Shown here: positions 45,228 to 53,735 of the stretch, piece after piece
Layout: each line of letters starts with the position of its first letter
How positions within the stretch are numbered: the first letter of the stretch is position 1
Made by a program: the position numbers and the translations under genes
The notes under the pieces: generated by a model
What the model was told of the DNA's origin: nothing
Database searches by the model: none
Seen by the model: only the letters and a program-made list of their open reading frames with translations
Assembly: GCF_002285795.1 (NCBI RefSeq)
Contig: NZ_CP022961.1
Location: forward strand, 930,001-994,000
Direction: 5' to 3'
DNA length: 64,000 nt
Origin: Plantactinospora sp. KBS50
GTDB taxonomy: Bacteria > Actinomycetota > Actinomycetes > Mycobacteriales > Micromonosporaceae

Positions 45228-46373
45228 TCACTTCTTGACCACGAGTTCCGGGTGGTCGGCCAGGAAGCTGTCCACCGTGCCGTCGCGCAGCGCGGCCAGG
45301 AACTTGTCGCCCACCGGCTCCAGCTTCTCGCCCCGGTAGGAGCTGCCGCTGCCCACCCCGTGCCCGGGCAGCGAGATCAGGGTGATCGCGTCGCGCGGCA
45401 GCGTGGCGAGCGCACCGGCGAAGTCGATGATCCGCTGCCCGCCGTCGACGTACGTGAGCGCGTCGCCGAGCGCCCGGACCACCTGGTCCAGCCGGTCCGG
45501 GTCGCTGGCCAGCCCGGCGTCCAGCACCTTGGCGATGATGGCCCGGATCAGTTGCTGCTGGTGCCGCTGCCGGGCGTAGTCGCCGCCGGCGGTGTACCGC
45601 TGCCGGGCGTAGTCCAGCGCCTGCCAGCCCACCAGGTGCATCCGGCCGGGCTTGTACACCATCTGCGGGCCGACGTAGTTCGATCCCACCCGGGTACGCA
45701 TCTTGCCGTCCGGGCGTCGGTGGATGGAGACGACCTTCTGGTCGATGGTCAGGTCGACCCCGCCGACCGCGTCGACCAGCTTGGTCAGGCCGCCGAAGGT
45801 GAGCACCGCGCCGGCGTCGAAGTGCGGGATCTTGGTGTACCGGGAGACGGTTTTGGCCAGCAGGTCGTAGCCCTGCCGGACGTCGGGCTGCTTGGAGTTG
45901 CCCGGCACCCGGCTGCCGTAGCTCATCGCGTGGGTCAGCTTGGTGCGCTCGCCGGGGAACTTGGCCGCCGGGTACGCCGGGATGTCCACCACCAGGTCGC
46001 GGGGCAGCGAGAACAGGTACGCGTGGTCGAGGCCGCTCGGCAGCCACAGCACGAGTACGGCGTCCGAGTGCGGCTCCCAGCCCGGGACGCTGACCCGGGT
46101 GTCCACCCCGGCCAGCAGGAAGGTCAGCGGCCCGGTGATCCCGGCACCGGGTCGGGGGGTCGGGCTCTGGGTCGGGGTGGTGGGGGTGACCGGGGTGGGT
46201 GCGGCGCTCGGGGTCGCCGCCGCCGGCCGGTCGGGTCCGCAGCCGGCCAGCGCCGGGGCGGTCACCGCGGCCAGCGTGGCCACCAGCAGCGCGGCGCACA
46301 GCCCGCGGGCCGGTGCCCGGGTCGGGCGCGGCCGGGCGATCCCGTCGGACCGCCGCCACCAGTTCATCACCAT
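45228..46373 (-). CDS. LytR-CpsA-Psr (LCP) family wall-polymer ligase
   Basis: LCP enzymes attach teichoic acid, arabinogalactan or other glycopolymers to peptidoglycan at the outer membrane face. The 381-residue product has a membrane or lipoprotein signal (LAGCGPD near residue 34), a Pro/Thr-rich linker, and an LCP domain: FLLAGVDTR near 78, SDAVLVLWLP, the phosphate-binding Arg in SLPRDLVVDIP near 115, then DYARQRY near 230. ATG 46373 has GAGGGTGG upstream; longer in-frame starts run into non-coding DNA. Confidence 0.93.
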   Translation of the reverse strand: MVMNWWRRSDGIARPRPTRAPARGLCAALLVATLAAVTAPALAGCGPDRPAAATPSAAPTPVTPTTPTQSPTPRPGAGITGPLTFLLAGVDTRVSVPGWEPHSDAVLVLWLPSGLDHAYLFSLPRDLVVDIPAYPAAKFPGERTKLTHAMSYGSRVPGNSKQPDVRQGYDLLAKTVSRYTKIPHFDAGAVLTFGGLTKLVDAVGGVDLTIDQKVVSIHRRPDGKMRTRVGSNYVGPQMVYKPGRMHLVGWQALDYARQRYTAGGDYARQRHQQQLIRAIIAKVLDAGLASDPDRLDQVVRALGDALTYVDGGQRIIDFAGALATLPRDAITLISLPGHGVGSGSSYRGEKLEPVGDKFLAALRDGTVDSFLADHPELVVKK

Positions 46374-46576
46374 GCGACCACCCTCGATGTCGTTGTCCGT
46401 CGTGCGGGCCGGCCGGGCGCCCGGACCGGCCGGTTGCGCGCCGGGCGCGCAACCGCACACCTGGGCTAGACGCACCGGGAAAGCGGAAGGTTGCTCGGAT
46501 TGACCTCCGGGCCGGGACACCGATTGTGGGAAACTCGCCGGTAGCCAGGAAGCTACTTGTCGGTAATGATGGCGGC

Positions 46577-48283
46577 ATGCGGTACGACGTGCTGGTCATC
46601 GGGTCCGGCTTCGGTGGCAGCGTCGCGGCGCTGCGGCTGGCCGAGAAGGGCTACTCGGTGGGCGTCGTCGAGGCCGGCCGGCGGTTCGCCGACGACGAGT
46701 TCCCGAAGACCTCCTGGGACGCCCGCCGCTTCCTGTGGGCGCCGGCCCTGGGCTGCTACGGCATCCAGCGGATCACGCTGCTGCGCGCGGCCCGCCGCAC
46801 GCGCGGCGGGGCCGGCGTGCTGGTGCTCTCCGGCGCCGGCGTGGGCGGTGGCTCGCTGGTCTACGCCAACACCCTCTACGAGCCGCTGGACGCCTTCTAC
46901 ACCGATCCGCAGTGGCGGGACATCACCGACTGGCGTGCCGAACTGGCGCCCCACTACGACCAGGCGAAACGGATGCTGGGCGTGACGACGTACCCGATCG
47001 TCACGGCCGCGGACCGGGCGATGCGCACGGTGGCCGAGCGGATGGGGGTGGGCGGTTCCTTCCACCCCACCCCGGTCGGGGTGCACATCGGCCGGCCCGG
47101 CGAGACCGTGCCGGACCCGTACTTCGGCGGCGCCGGGCCGAGCCGCACCGGCTGCCTGCACTGCGGCGCCTGCATGACCGGCTGCCGGCACGGTGCCAAG
47201 AACACCCTGGTCAAGAACTATCTGTGGCTGGCCGAGCGGCTGGGCGCCCGGATCCACCCGCTCACCACCGTCACCGCGGTGCGGCCGGCCGCCGGCGGCC
47301 GGGGATACGCCGTCGAGACCGTCCGCACCGGCGCCCGGCCGCGGCGTCGTCGCACCGTGCTGCACGCCGACCAGGTGGTGTTCGCGGCCGGTGCGCTCGG
47401 CACCCAGCGGCTGCTGCACCGGATGCGCGGCACCGGCGCCCTGCCCGGGCTGTCCGCCCGGCTCGGCGCGCTGACCCGGACCAACTCGGAGGCCATCCTG
47501 GGCGCCGCCGTCCCCCGCGCGGCGGCCCGGTCCCGGGGCCTCGACCTCACCGCCGGGGTGGCGATCACCAGCAGCTTCCACCCGGACGCCCAGACGCACA
47601 TCGAGCCGGTCCGGTACGGCCGGGGCTCCAACCTGATGGGTCTGCTCCAGTCGCTGCTGGTGGACGGCGGCCCGCACCGGCTCCGCCGGTGGGTCGGCGA
47701 ACTGCTCGCCCGGCCCGGGGTGGCGCTGCGGATGCTCTCGGTCCGGGACTGGTCCAGCCGCACCCTCATCGCCCTGGTCATGCAGTCCGCCGACAACTCG
47801 CTGCGCACCCACTACCGGCGCGGCTGGCTGGGCCGGCACCGGCTGGTCGCCAGCCAGGGACACGGCGCGGCCAACCCGACCTGGATTCCGGACGGCCACC
47901 GGGCGGTCCGGCTGCTCGCCGAGGAGATCGGCGGGATCGCCGGCGGGGCGGTGACCGAGCCGTTCAACATCCCGATGACCGCGCACCTGCTCGGCGGCGC
48001 GGCCATCGGCGCCGATCCCGGTACCGGGGTGGTCGACGCGTACCACCGGGTCTTCGGGCATCCGGGGCTGCACGTGCTGGACGGCGCGGCGGTCTCGGCG
48101 AACCTCGGGGTCAACCCGTCGCTGACCATCGCCGCCCAGGCCGAACGGGCGGTGTCGTTCTGGCCCAACCGGGGCGAGCCGGACCCGCGGCCGCCGCTCG
48201 GCGCCGGGTACCGCCGGCTGGACCCCGTCGCCCCGCGCCGGCCGGCCGTTCCGCCGCGCTCCCCCGGCGCCCTGCGCGGATGA
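46577..48283 (+). CDS. GMC oxidoreductase, cholesterol-oxidase-like (ChoD type)
   Basis: The 568-residue flavoprotein has the FAD-binding [17 protein letters not shown] near residue 8, [15 protein letters not shown] near 95, and the C-terminal [12 protein letters not shown] and [17 protein letters not shown] striking [17 protein letters not shown] segment (CX2CX2CX3C) near residue 194 is ferredoxin-like. In M. tuberculosis the equivalent gene beside guaB3 is choD. Real substrate is uncertain; sterols are unlikely to be made by the organism, so another steroid, hopanoid or alcohol is possible. A weak TAATGA box ends 7 nt before the ATG. Confidence 0.88.
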   Translation: MRYDVLVIGSGFGGSVAALRLAEKGYSVGVVEAGRRFADDEFPKTSWDARRFLWAPALGCYGIQRITLLRAARRTRGGAGVLVLSGAGVGGGSLVYANTLYEPLDAFYTDPQWRDITDWRAELAPHYDQAKRMLGVTTYPIVTAADRAMRTVAERMGVGGSFHPTPVGVHIGRPGETVPDPYFGGAGPSRTGCLHCGACMTGCRHGAKNTLVKNYLWLAERLGARIHPLTTVTAVRPAAGGRGYAVETVRTGARPRRRRTVLHADQVVFAAGALGTQRLLHRMRGTGALPGLSARLGALTRTNSEAILGAAVPRAAARSRGLDLTAGVAITSSFHPDAQTHIEPVRYGRGSNLMGLLQSLLVDGGPHRLRRWVGELLARPGVALRMLSVRDWSSRTLIALVMQSADNSLRTHYRRGWLGRHRLVASQGHGAANPTWIPDGHRAVRLLAEEIGGIAGGAVTEPFNIPMTAHLLGGAAIGADPGTGVVDAYHRVFGHPGLHVLDGAAVSANLGVNPSLTIAAQAERAVSFWPNRGEPDPRPPLGAGYRRLDPVAPRRPAVPPRSPGALRG

Positions 48284-48325
48284 GGAGGAGGACCCCTGTC
48301 GAGCGTGGGCACTGATCACCGTCGG

Positions 48326-48338
48326 TAAGCTTGCCGGC
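48326..48338 (+). promoter_or_regulatory. leaderless -10 box of guaA
   Basis: TAAGCT (48326-48331) is followed by 7 nt and the guaA ATG; there is no ribosome site. Two guanine-synthesis genes thus have different initiation modes (guaB uses a Shine-Dalgarno sequence). Confidence 0.55.
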
Positions 48339-49892
48339 ATGAGCACCCCGCGCCCGGTCCTGGTGGTGGACTTCGGAGCCCAGTACGCCCAGTTGATCGC
48401 CCGGCGGGTCCGGGAGGCGAGGGTCTACTCGGAGATCGTCCCGCACACGATGCCGGTCGCCGAGATGCTGGCCCGGGATCCGGCGGCGATCATCCTGTCC
48501 GGCGGGCCGGCCAGCGTGTACGCCCCGGGCGCCCCGCGGGTCGACCCCGGCATGTTCGACACCGGTGTCCCGGTGTTCGGCATCTGCTACGGCTTCCAGG
48601 CGATGGCACAGGCGCTGGGCGGCACGGTGGCGCGGACCGGCAACCGGGAGTACGGCGGCACCCCGCTGCGCACCCGCGCCGACGCCGGCACCCTGCTGCG
48701 CGGGCTTCCGGCCGAGTTGCCGGTGTGGATGAGCCACGGCGACAGCGTGACCGGCGCCCCGGAGGGGTTCGTGGTGACCGCCGAGTCGGCGGGCGCCCCG
48801 GTGGCCGCCTTCGAGGACCGCGCGGGCCGGCGGGCCGGCGTGCAGTTCCACCCCGAGGTGGGGCACACCGCGCACGGCCAGGAGATGCTGCGCCGGTTCC
48901 TGTACGACATCGCCGGGATCGAGCCCACCTGGACCCCGGAGAACATCATCGACGAGCAGGTGGCCCGGATCCGCGAGCAGGTCGGCAGCAAGGAGGTCAT
49001 CTGCGGGCTGAGCGGCGGCGTGGATTCCGCGGTCGCCGCGGCGCTCGTGCACGAGGCCGTCGGTGACCAGCTCACCTGCGTCTTCGTCGACCACGGGCTG
49101 CTGCGGGCCGGCGAGGCCGAGCAGGTCGAGAAGGACTACGTGGCGGCGACCGGCATCAAGCTGCGCGTGGTCGACGCGGCCGACCGGTTCCTCGGCGCGC
49201 TGGCCGGGGTGAGCGACCCGGAACTCAAGCGGAAGATCATCGGCCGGGAGTTCATCCGGGTGTTCGAGGCCGCGGCCCGGGACATCGCCGCGCACGGCGA
49301 CGTCGAGTTCCTGGTCCAGGGCACCCTCTACCCGGACGTGGTGGAGTCCGGCGGCGGCGCCGGCGCCGCCAACATCAAGTCCCACCACAACGTCGGCGGT
49401 CTCCCGGACGATCTGCGGTTCGCCCTGGTCGAGCCGCTGCGGACGCTGTTCAAGGACGAGGTACGCACCCTCGGCCTGGCCCTCGGGCTGCCGGAGGCGA
49501 TGGTCTGGCGGCACCCGTTCCCCGGCCCCGGGCTGGCCATCCGGATCATCGGCGCGGTGGACCGGGAGCGGCTGGCGGTGCTGCGCGCGGCCGACCTGAT
49601 CGCCCGCGAGGAGCTGACCGCCGCCGGGCTGGACCGGGACGTCTGGCAGTTCCCGGTGGTGCTGCTGGCCGACGTGCGCAGCGTGGGCGTGCAGGGCGAC
49701 GGGCGCACCTACGGGCATCCCGTGGTGCTGCGGCCGGTGTCCAGTGAGGACGCCATGACCGCCGACTGGTCCCGACTGCCGTACGAGGTGCTCACCCGGA
49801 TCTCCACCCGGATCACCAACGAGGTGGCGGAGGTCAACCGGGTGGTGCTGGACATCACCAGCAAGCCGCCGGGCACCATCGAGTGGGAGTGA
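48339..49892 (+). CDS. guaA: GMP synthase (glutamine-hydrolysing) GuaA
   Basis: GuaA aminates XMP to GMP. The 517-residue product has the glutaminase domain (nucleophile Cys in [13 protein letters not shown] near residue 88, catalytic His in VQFHPEV near 170), the ATP-pyrophosphatase P-loop [14 protein letters not shown] near 224, and the dimerisation domain ending KPPGTIEWE. Length and motifs are standard. It ends 16 bp before the stop of a convergent PspC gene, with no terminator visible between. Confidence 0.97.
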   Translation: MSTPRPVLVVDFGAQYAQLIARRVREARVYSEIVPHTMPVAEMLARDPAAIILSGGPASVYAPGAPRVDPGMFDTGVPVFGICYGFQAMAQALGGTVARTGNREYGGTPLRTRADAGTLLRGLPAELPVWMSHGDSVTGAPEGFVVTAESAGAPVAAFEDRAGRRAGVQFHPEVGHTAHGQEMLRRFLYDIAGIEPTWTPENIIDEQVARIREQVGSKEVICGLSGGVDSAVAAALVHEAVGDQLTCVFVDHGLLRAGEAEQVEKDYVAATGIKLRVVDAADRFLGALAGVSDPELKRKIIGREFIRVFEAAARDIAAHGDVEFLVQGTLYPDVVESGGGAGAANIKSHHNVGGLPDDLRFALVEPLRTLFKDEVRTLGLALGLPEAMVWRHPFPGPGLAIRIIGAVDRERLAVLRAADLIAREELTAAGLDRDVWQFPVVLLADVRSVGVQGDGRTYGHPVVLRPVSSEDAMTADWSRLPYEVLTRISTRITNEVAEVNRVVLDITSKPPGTIEWE

Positions 49893-49908
49893 CGGCCGTA
49901 CCGGTGGC

Positions 49909-50208
49909 TCAGCCGGCGCCCGGCGGGACCGGCGGCCGCTCCGGCGGGGCGTCCGCCGCACGCCACGCGGGGTGCGGCCAGGCGGGGGCGTCCGCCGGCT
50001 CCTCGGGCATCAGGAACCACATGATCGGGTACGCGAGCAGCGCGACGCCCGCGGTCAGCAGACCGGCGACCGCGAAGCACACCCGGACCAGCGTCGGGTC
50101 GAGGTTGAAGTAGCGGCCGAGGCCGCTGGCCACCCCGGCGACGATGCGGTCCGAGGTGGGCCGGCGGAGCTGCCGGTACGGGGCCTGGGGTGCGGGCGGG
50201 TAGGTCAT
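49909..50208 (-). CDS. small PspC-domain membrane protein
   Basis: The 99-residue product has a cytoplasmic N-terminus, a PspC domain (RPTSDRIVAGVASGLGRYFNLDPTLVRVCFAVAGLL at about 18-53) with two hydrophobic spans, and a Pro/Ala-rich tail. PspC domains sense or respond to membrane stress. Two more PspC proteins occur at 55503-58547. No partner gene is adjacent here. The ATG at 50208 fits the domain start. Confidence 0.9.
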   Translation of the reverse strand: MTYPPAPQAPYRQLRRPTSDRIVAGVASGLGRYFNLDPTLVRVCFAVAGLLTAGVALLAYPIMWFLMPEEPADAPAWPHPAWRAADAPPERPPVPPGAG

Positions 50209-50353
50209 GCCCCAACGGTTGCCCGCGGAATGCCCGGCCGCCTCGGGAAACGCCCGGATCCATACCCTGACCCGGCCCTGAGCGGGGAGACAGGTGTCAG
50301 GAATCCGACTGAAATCGTGGCCACCCGGGTGGATCCGGGGAGAATTCAGACCC

Positions 50354-51301
50354 GTGACCATCGCGCTGGAGCCGCTTCGCAAGATCGCGGCGTACGGAGT
50401 CTGCGTCAACGGTGAGGGCAAGATCCTGCTCGTCCGCGCCTCGCCCCGATCCGGCACGCCCGGGGTCTGGTCGTTGCCCGGCGGGGCGGTCGACCACGGG
50501 GAGGATCCGCACCACACAGTGGTCCGGGAGACAGCGGCGGAGACCGGCCTGTCGGTAAGCGTCGCCGGCCTGCGGGACGTCCTCGCGGACATGCGGTCGA
50601 TGCCGCATCGCGGCGTCACCATCCACACCGACCGGCTGCTCTACCGGGTGTCGGTCCGCGGCGGCAGCCTCTGCGACCGGATCGGCCAGCCGACCGACCT
50701 GGCCCGCTGGGTGACCCTGGCCGAGGCCGGCGCGATGCCGCTGCGGCCGTTCACCGCGCGGGCGCTGGGCCTGACCCCGGCGCCGATCGACCTCTGCCCG
50801 GACGAGGTGCCGGACTTCCCGTCGTTCAACGCCGTGCCCGGACCGGACGGCCTGCACCGGGCGCAGCGGTTCGCCGCCTACGCGGTGGCCACCGACGGCG
50901 GGGGACGGATCCTGCTGACCCGGATCGCGGACGGCTACCCCGGTGCGGGTTGCTGGCACCTGCCCGGCGGCGGCACCGACTACGGCGAGCAGCCGGGCCC
51001 GGCACTGCTGCGCGAGCTGCTGGAGGAGACCGGCCAGCAGGGCCGGCTCGTCGAGCTGCTGGGGGTGGCCAGCCACCGGGACGCTGCCTCGCTCGGCCCG
51101 GAGGGCTACCCGATCGACTGGCACGGGGTGCGGGCGTTCTACCGGGTGGTGATCGACAGCCCGGCACCCCTGACCGTGCGCGACGTGGGCGGCTCCACCT
51201 GCGACGCCCGCTGGTTCGGCGCGCCCGAGCTGGCCGCGCTGCCGGTGGACCTGCTCACCGAGGTGACCGCCGAGGCCGTCCGGGTGGCCGGGCTGCGCTG
51301 A
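50354..51301 (+). CDS. tandem double-Nudix hydrolase 1
   Basis: The 315-residue product contains two Nudix domains. The first (about residues 10-140) has box GGAVDHGEDPHHTVVRETAA with RETAAETG, in which one of the paired metal-binding Glu residues is Ala. The second (about 175-310) has an intact box, GGGTDYGEQPGPALLRELLE followed by ETG. Nudix enzymes cleave nucleoside diphosphates linked to another moiety; substrates cannot be predicted. The GTG at 50354 starts four residues before KIAAYGVCV. The next gene, 90 bp downstream, is a paralogue with the same two-domain plan. Confidence 0.88.
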   Translation: MTIALEPLRKIAAYGVCVNGEGKILLVRASPRSGTPGVWSLPGGAVDHGEDPHHTVVRETAAETGLSVSVAGLRDVLADMRSMPHRGVTIHTDRLLYRVSVRGGSLCDRIGQPTDLARWVTLAEAGAMPLRPFTARALGLTPAPIDLCPDEVPDFPSFNAVPGPDGLHRAQRFAAYAVATDGGGRILLTRIADGYPGAGCWHLPGGGTDYGEQPGPALLRELLEETGQQGRLVELLGVASHRDAASLGPEGYPIDWHGVRAFYRVVIDSPAPLTVRDVGGSTCDARWFGAPELAALPVDLLTEVTAEAVRVAGLR

Positions 51302-51391
51302 CCCGGGTCGCCGCCCTATCGTCATGATCGGGACAGGGACGGGTCCGCCGGGCATCCGGCGGACCCGCCCGCGGCGCGGACGGGGGAGCAC

Positions 51392-52300
51392 GTGGAACGG
51401 CGGCGGCGGATCGGGGCGTACGGGCTGTGCCGTGAGCGCGACGCCGTGCTGCTGGCCCGTGCCGCGGCCGACAGCGACCTGCCCGGCGTATGGCAACTGC
51501 CGGGTGGCGGGCTGGAGCACGGCGAGCATCCGGCGGCGGCGCTGTCCCGGACGTTCGCCGAGGAGACCGGCCTCACGGTCGAACCGCTCGATCCGCTCGC
51601 GGCCGTCGCGGAGACCAGGTCCGTCCCGGATCTCGCGGTGCACTGGCACCTGGACCGGATCGTCTACCGGGTGCGCCCGACCGGCGGCGTACTGCGGGAC
51701 GAGCCGGCCGGCAGCACGGACCTGGCGCGCTGGGTCGGCCCGGCGGCGCTGGCCGACCTGCCGCTGATGCCGTTCACCGCCGAGCTTCTCGGCCTGCCGG
51801 TACGCGCGCTGCCGGCGACCCGGGTACGCCGGTCCCGCCCGCCGCTGCCCCCGCTGCCACCGCGCCGGGGCCAGCGCTTCGGCGCGTACGGGTTGGTCAC
51901 CGACCCGCGGGGCCGGGTGCTGCTGACGTTGATCGCGCCGAACTACCCGGGCGGCGGCCACTGGCATCTGCCCGGCGGCGGCACCGACCACGGCGAGCAG
52001 CCGGTCACCGGGCTGCTCCGGGAACTTGTGGAGGAGGCGGGGCAGCTCGGTCGGGTCGCCGAGTTGCTGGAGGTGGACTCGGCGCACAACCCGGCGTTGC
52101 TGGGGCCGGAGGGCCATCCGGTGGACTGGCACACGGTCCGGGTGATCTATCGGGTCGCCGTGGACGTACCAACGGAGGCGAGGGTGACCGAGGCGGCCGG
52201 CGGGTCGACGGCACAGGCCCGGTGGTTCGCCCGGCCGGAACTCGGCGGGCTGCCGCTGACGGCCGCGGCGAGCAGGGCAATCGGGCGCTATGTCGCATAA
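51392..52300 (+). CDS. tandem double-Nudix hydrolase 2
   Basis: The 302-residue product again has two Nudix domains: the first (about 1-135) has box GGGLEHGEHPAAALSRTFAE, where the RE pair reads RT, and the second (about 160-300) has an intact GGGTDHGEQPVTGLLRELVE. Both proteins share GAYGL/AAYGV starts and WHLPGGGTD cores, so they arose by tandem duplication of an already doubled gene. GGGGGAG lies 3-4 nt before the GTG. No target is known. Confidence 0.88.
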   Translation: MERRRRIGAYGLCRERDAVLLARAAADSDLPGVWQLPGGGLEHGEHPAAALSRTFAEETGLTVEPLDPLAAVAETRSVPDLAVHWHLDRIVYRVRPTGGVLRDEPAGSTDLARWVGPAALADLPLMPFTAELLGLPVRALPATRVRRSRPPLPPLPPRRGQRFGAYGLVTDPRGRVLLTLIAPNYPGGGHWHLPGGGTDHGEQPVTGLLRELVEEAGQLGRVAELLEVDSAHNPALLGPEGHPVDWHTVRVIYRVAVDVPTEARVTEAAGGSTAQARWFARPELGGLPLTAAASRAIGRYVA

Positions 52301-52312
52301 GGGACCGCAACA

Positions 52313-52341
52313 CTGACTCTCTTGGATGGTACGGCTAGACT
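52313..52341 (+). promoter_or_regulatory. pssA promoter
   Basis: CTGACT (52313-52318) and TAGACT (52336-52341) are 17 bp apart. The predicted start near 52348 leaves a leader of about 235 nt. Confidence 0.55.
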
Positions 52342-52347
52342 GGCAGA

Positions 52348-52584
52348 TCGGGCGCGGCCCAGGGATGTGCCGTAAGGGGTCGAAGACAGATCCTTTGGGT
52401 GACTTCGGGAAGTTTCGCGAGGTCTGCGGCGTTCATGGAGAAAGCGCCACTCACAGCTATCGCCATCGTGCCGGGGTTTGTGCGATGGTGTAGGCCCCTC
52501 AAATCGGTTACCGGGCAACGCCCGGTGGGACACAGCCGGGCGGTCGCTCGTGGCGGGCGACGGAGTCCGGTGATGGAGGAAAAC
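52348..52584 (+). ncRNA. structured 5' leader of pssA, candidate cis-regulatory RNA
   Basis: The leader folds into several local stems: 52428-52434 with 52440-52448 (bulged), 52461-52468 with 52483-52490, 52510-52516 with 52520-52526, and a final one, 52528-52531 with 52565-52568 outside 52543-52549 with 52555-52561, which ends just before the GGAGG site. An in-frame reading from 52399 has only about 60 percent G/C at third positions, far below the genes here, so it is not coding. I recognise no known riboswitch class. Confidence 0.35.
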
Positions 52585-53589
52585 GTGCCGAGAGCCCCTT
52601 GGCGCCGGCGCCGTACGGCCGACAGCCCGCGTCCCGCCGGACGTAGCTGGACGGGTGGCCTACGACGCAGCGGGACACTCGCCCGCCAGGTGCTGATGGT
52701 CCGGGTTGGCCGGCGCGGCCAGCAGCCCGGTGGCATGACCGGAGTCGTCCGGTCGGAGCATTACCACAGCGAGGGCCTCCGGATCGCCGGGCGGTACGCC
52801 CGCAGCCGGCGCCCCGAACCGGTGCTCGACGAGGTACTGCCGGTCAGCCCGGCCGTCGGGCCGTCGACCCCGGTGGACGCCTCCGGCCCCGGGATGACCA
52901 TCCCGCTGCTGCCCGGCGAGCGGACCGCGGCCCGCCGGCTCCGGTTCGCCGTGGTCAACGCGTGCACCCTGGCCAGCCTCATGCTCGGCATCACCGCGAT
53001 CCTGCTGGCGATGCACGGCGAGGTGCGGATCGCCGCCGGATGCCTGATCGCCTGCGTGGCCTTCGACGGCCTGGACGGCGCGCTCGCCCGGCGGCTGGGC
53101 GTGGCCAGCCCGTTCGGCGCCCAGATGGACTCGCTCGCCGACATGTGCTCCTTCGGCCTGGCCGCCCCGGTGGTGGTGTACGCCTCGCTGGACGGCACCG
53201 TCTCCACCGCGGCGGCGGCCGTGGCCTGCGCCCTCGTCGCGGCCTGCGCGGCGGTGCGGCTGGCCCGGTTCAACGTCTCGCCCAAGGACGGCCGGTTCTT
53301 CTGCGGGGTGCCGACCACGATGGCCGCGGCGGTGCTCGCGCTGGCGGTGCTGATCGGCCTGCCGGTCGCCGGCATCGTTCAGGTCGCCGGCGTCGCCGCG
53401 CTCGCCTTCACCATGGTGTCCAGCTTCCCGTACGCCAAGCTGGCCCGGCTGATCAAGCTGCCGCCCTGGCTGCTGCTGGTGCCGGTGGTCGGTGCGCTCA
53501 TCGACATCCGGGTGACCTTCGCCCTGGTGGTGCTGGGCTACCTGGTCAGCGGCCCGCTGCTCTGGCTGCGCCAGCGGCGCGCCGCCTAG
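52585..53589 (+). CDS. pssA: CDP-diacylglycerol-serine O-phosphatidyltransferase
   Basis: PssA makes phosphatidylserine from CDP-diacylglycerol and serine in the membrane. The 334-residue product has a basic, disordered N-terminus of about 110 residues, then a CDP-alcohol phosphatidyltransferase core with several transmembrane helices and the motif FDGLDGALARRL followed by GAQMDSLADM near residue 175, which supplies all expected metal-binding Asp residues. GTG 52585 is chosen for GGAGG placed 5 nt upstream; upstream in-frame starts fall in the non-coding leader. psd, the next enzyme, is convergent downstream. Confidence 0.9.
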   Translation: MPRAPWRRRRTADSPRPAGRSWTGGLRRSGTLARQVLMVRVGRRGQQPGGMTGVVRSEHYHSEGLRIAGRYARSRRPEPVLDEVLPVSPAVGPSTPVDASGPGMTIPLLPGERTAARRLRFAVVNACTLASLMLGITAILLAMHGEVRIAAGCLIACVAFDGLDGALARRLGVASPFGAQMDSLADMCSFGLAAPVVVYASLDGTVSTAAAAVACALVAACAAVRLARFNVSPKDGRFFCGVPTTMAAAVLALAVLIGLPVAGIVQVAGVAALAFTMVSSFPYAKLARLIKLPPWLLLVPVVGALIDIRVTFALVVLGYLVSGPLLWLRQRRAA

Positions 53590-53685
53590 CAACCACCCGC
53601 CGCCCGGCGACCGTGTCGCTCGTCGCCGCCCTGGCGATTGCGCCGCTCACCGCCCGGCGACGGCGCCGCGGTTGCGGAAGCCGCG

Positions 53686-53713
53686 AAGGGGCGTCCCCAC
53701 GGGGGCGCCCCTT
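53686..53713. terminator. bidirectional hairpin between pssA and psd
   Basis: AAGGGGCGTCCCC (53686-53698) pairs with GGGGGCGCCCCTT (53701-53713) with one G-U wobble and a very short loop. The A and T ends let it act in both directions. Confidence 0.8.
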
Positions 53714-53735
53714 CCGTGTGCCGGGCGGCGGTGGA

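Noticed and set aside
52399-52584. N-terminal extension of pssA from a GTG at 52399
   Set aside because: Third-position G/C over this stretch is far below the level of genes here, and a good ribosome site points to GTG 52585.
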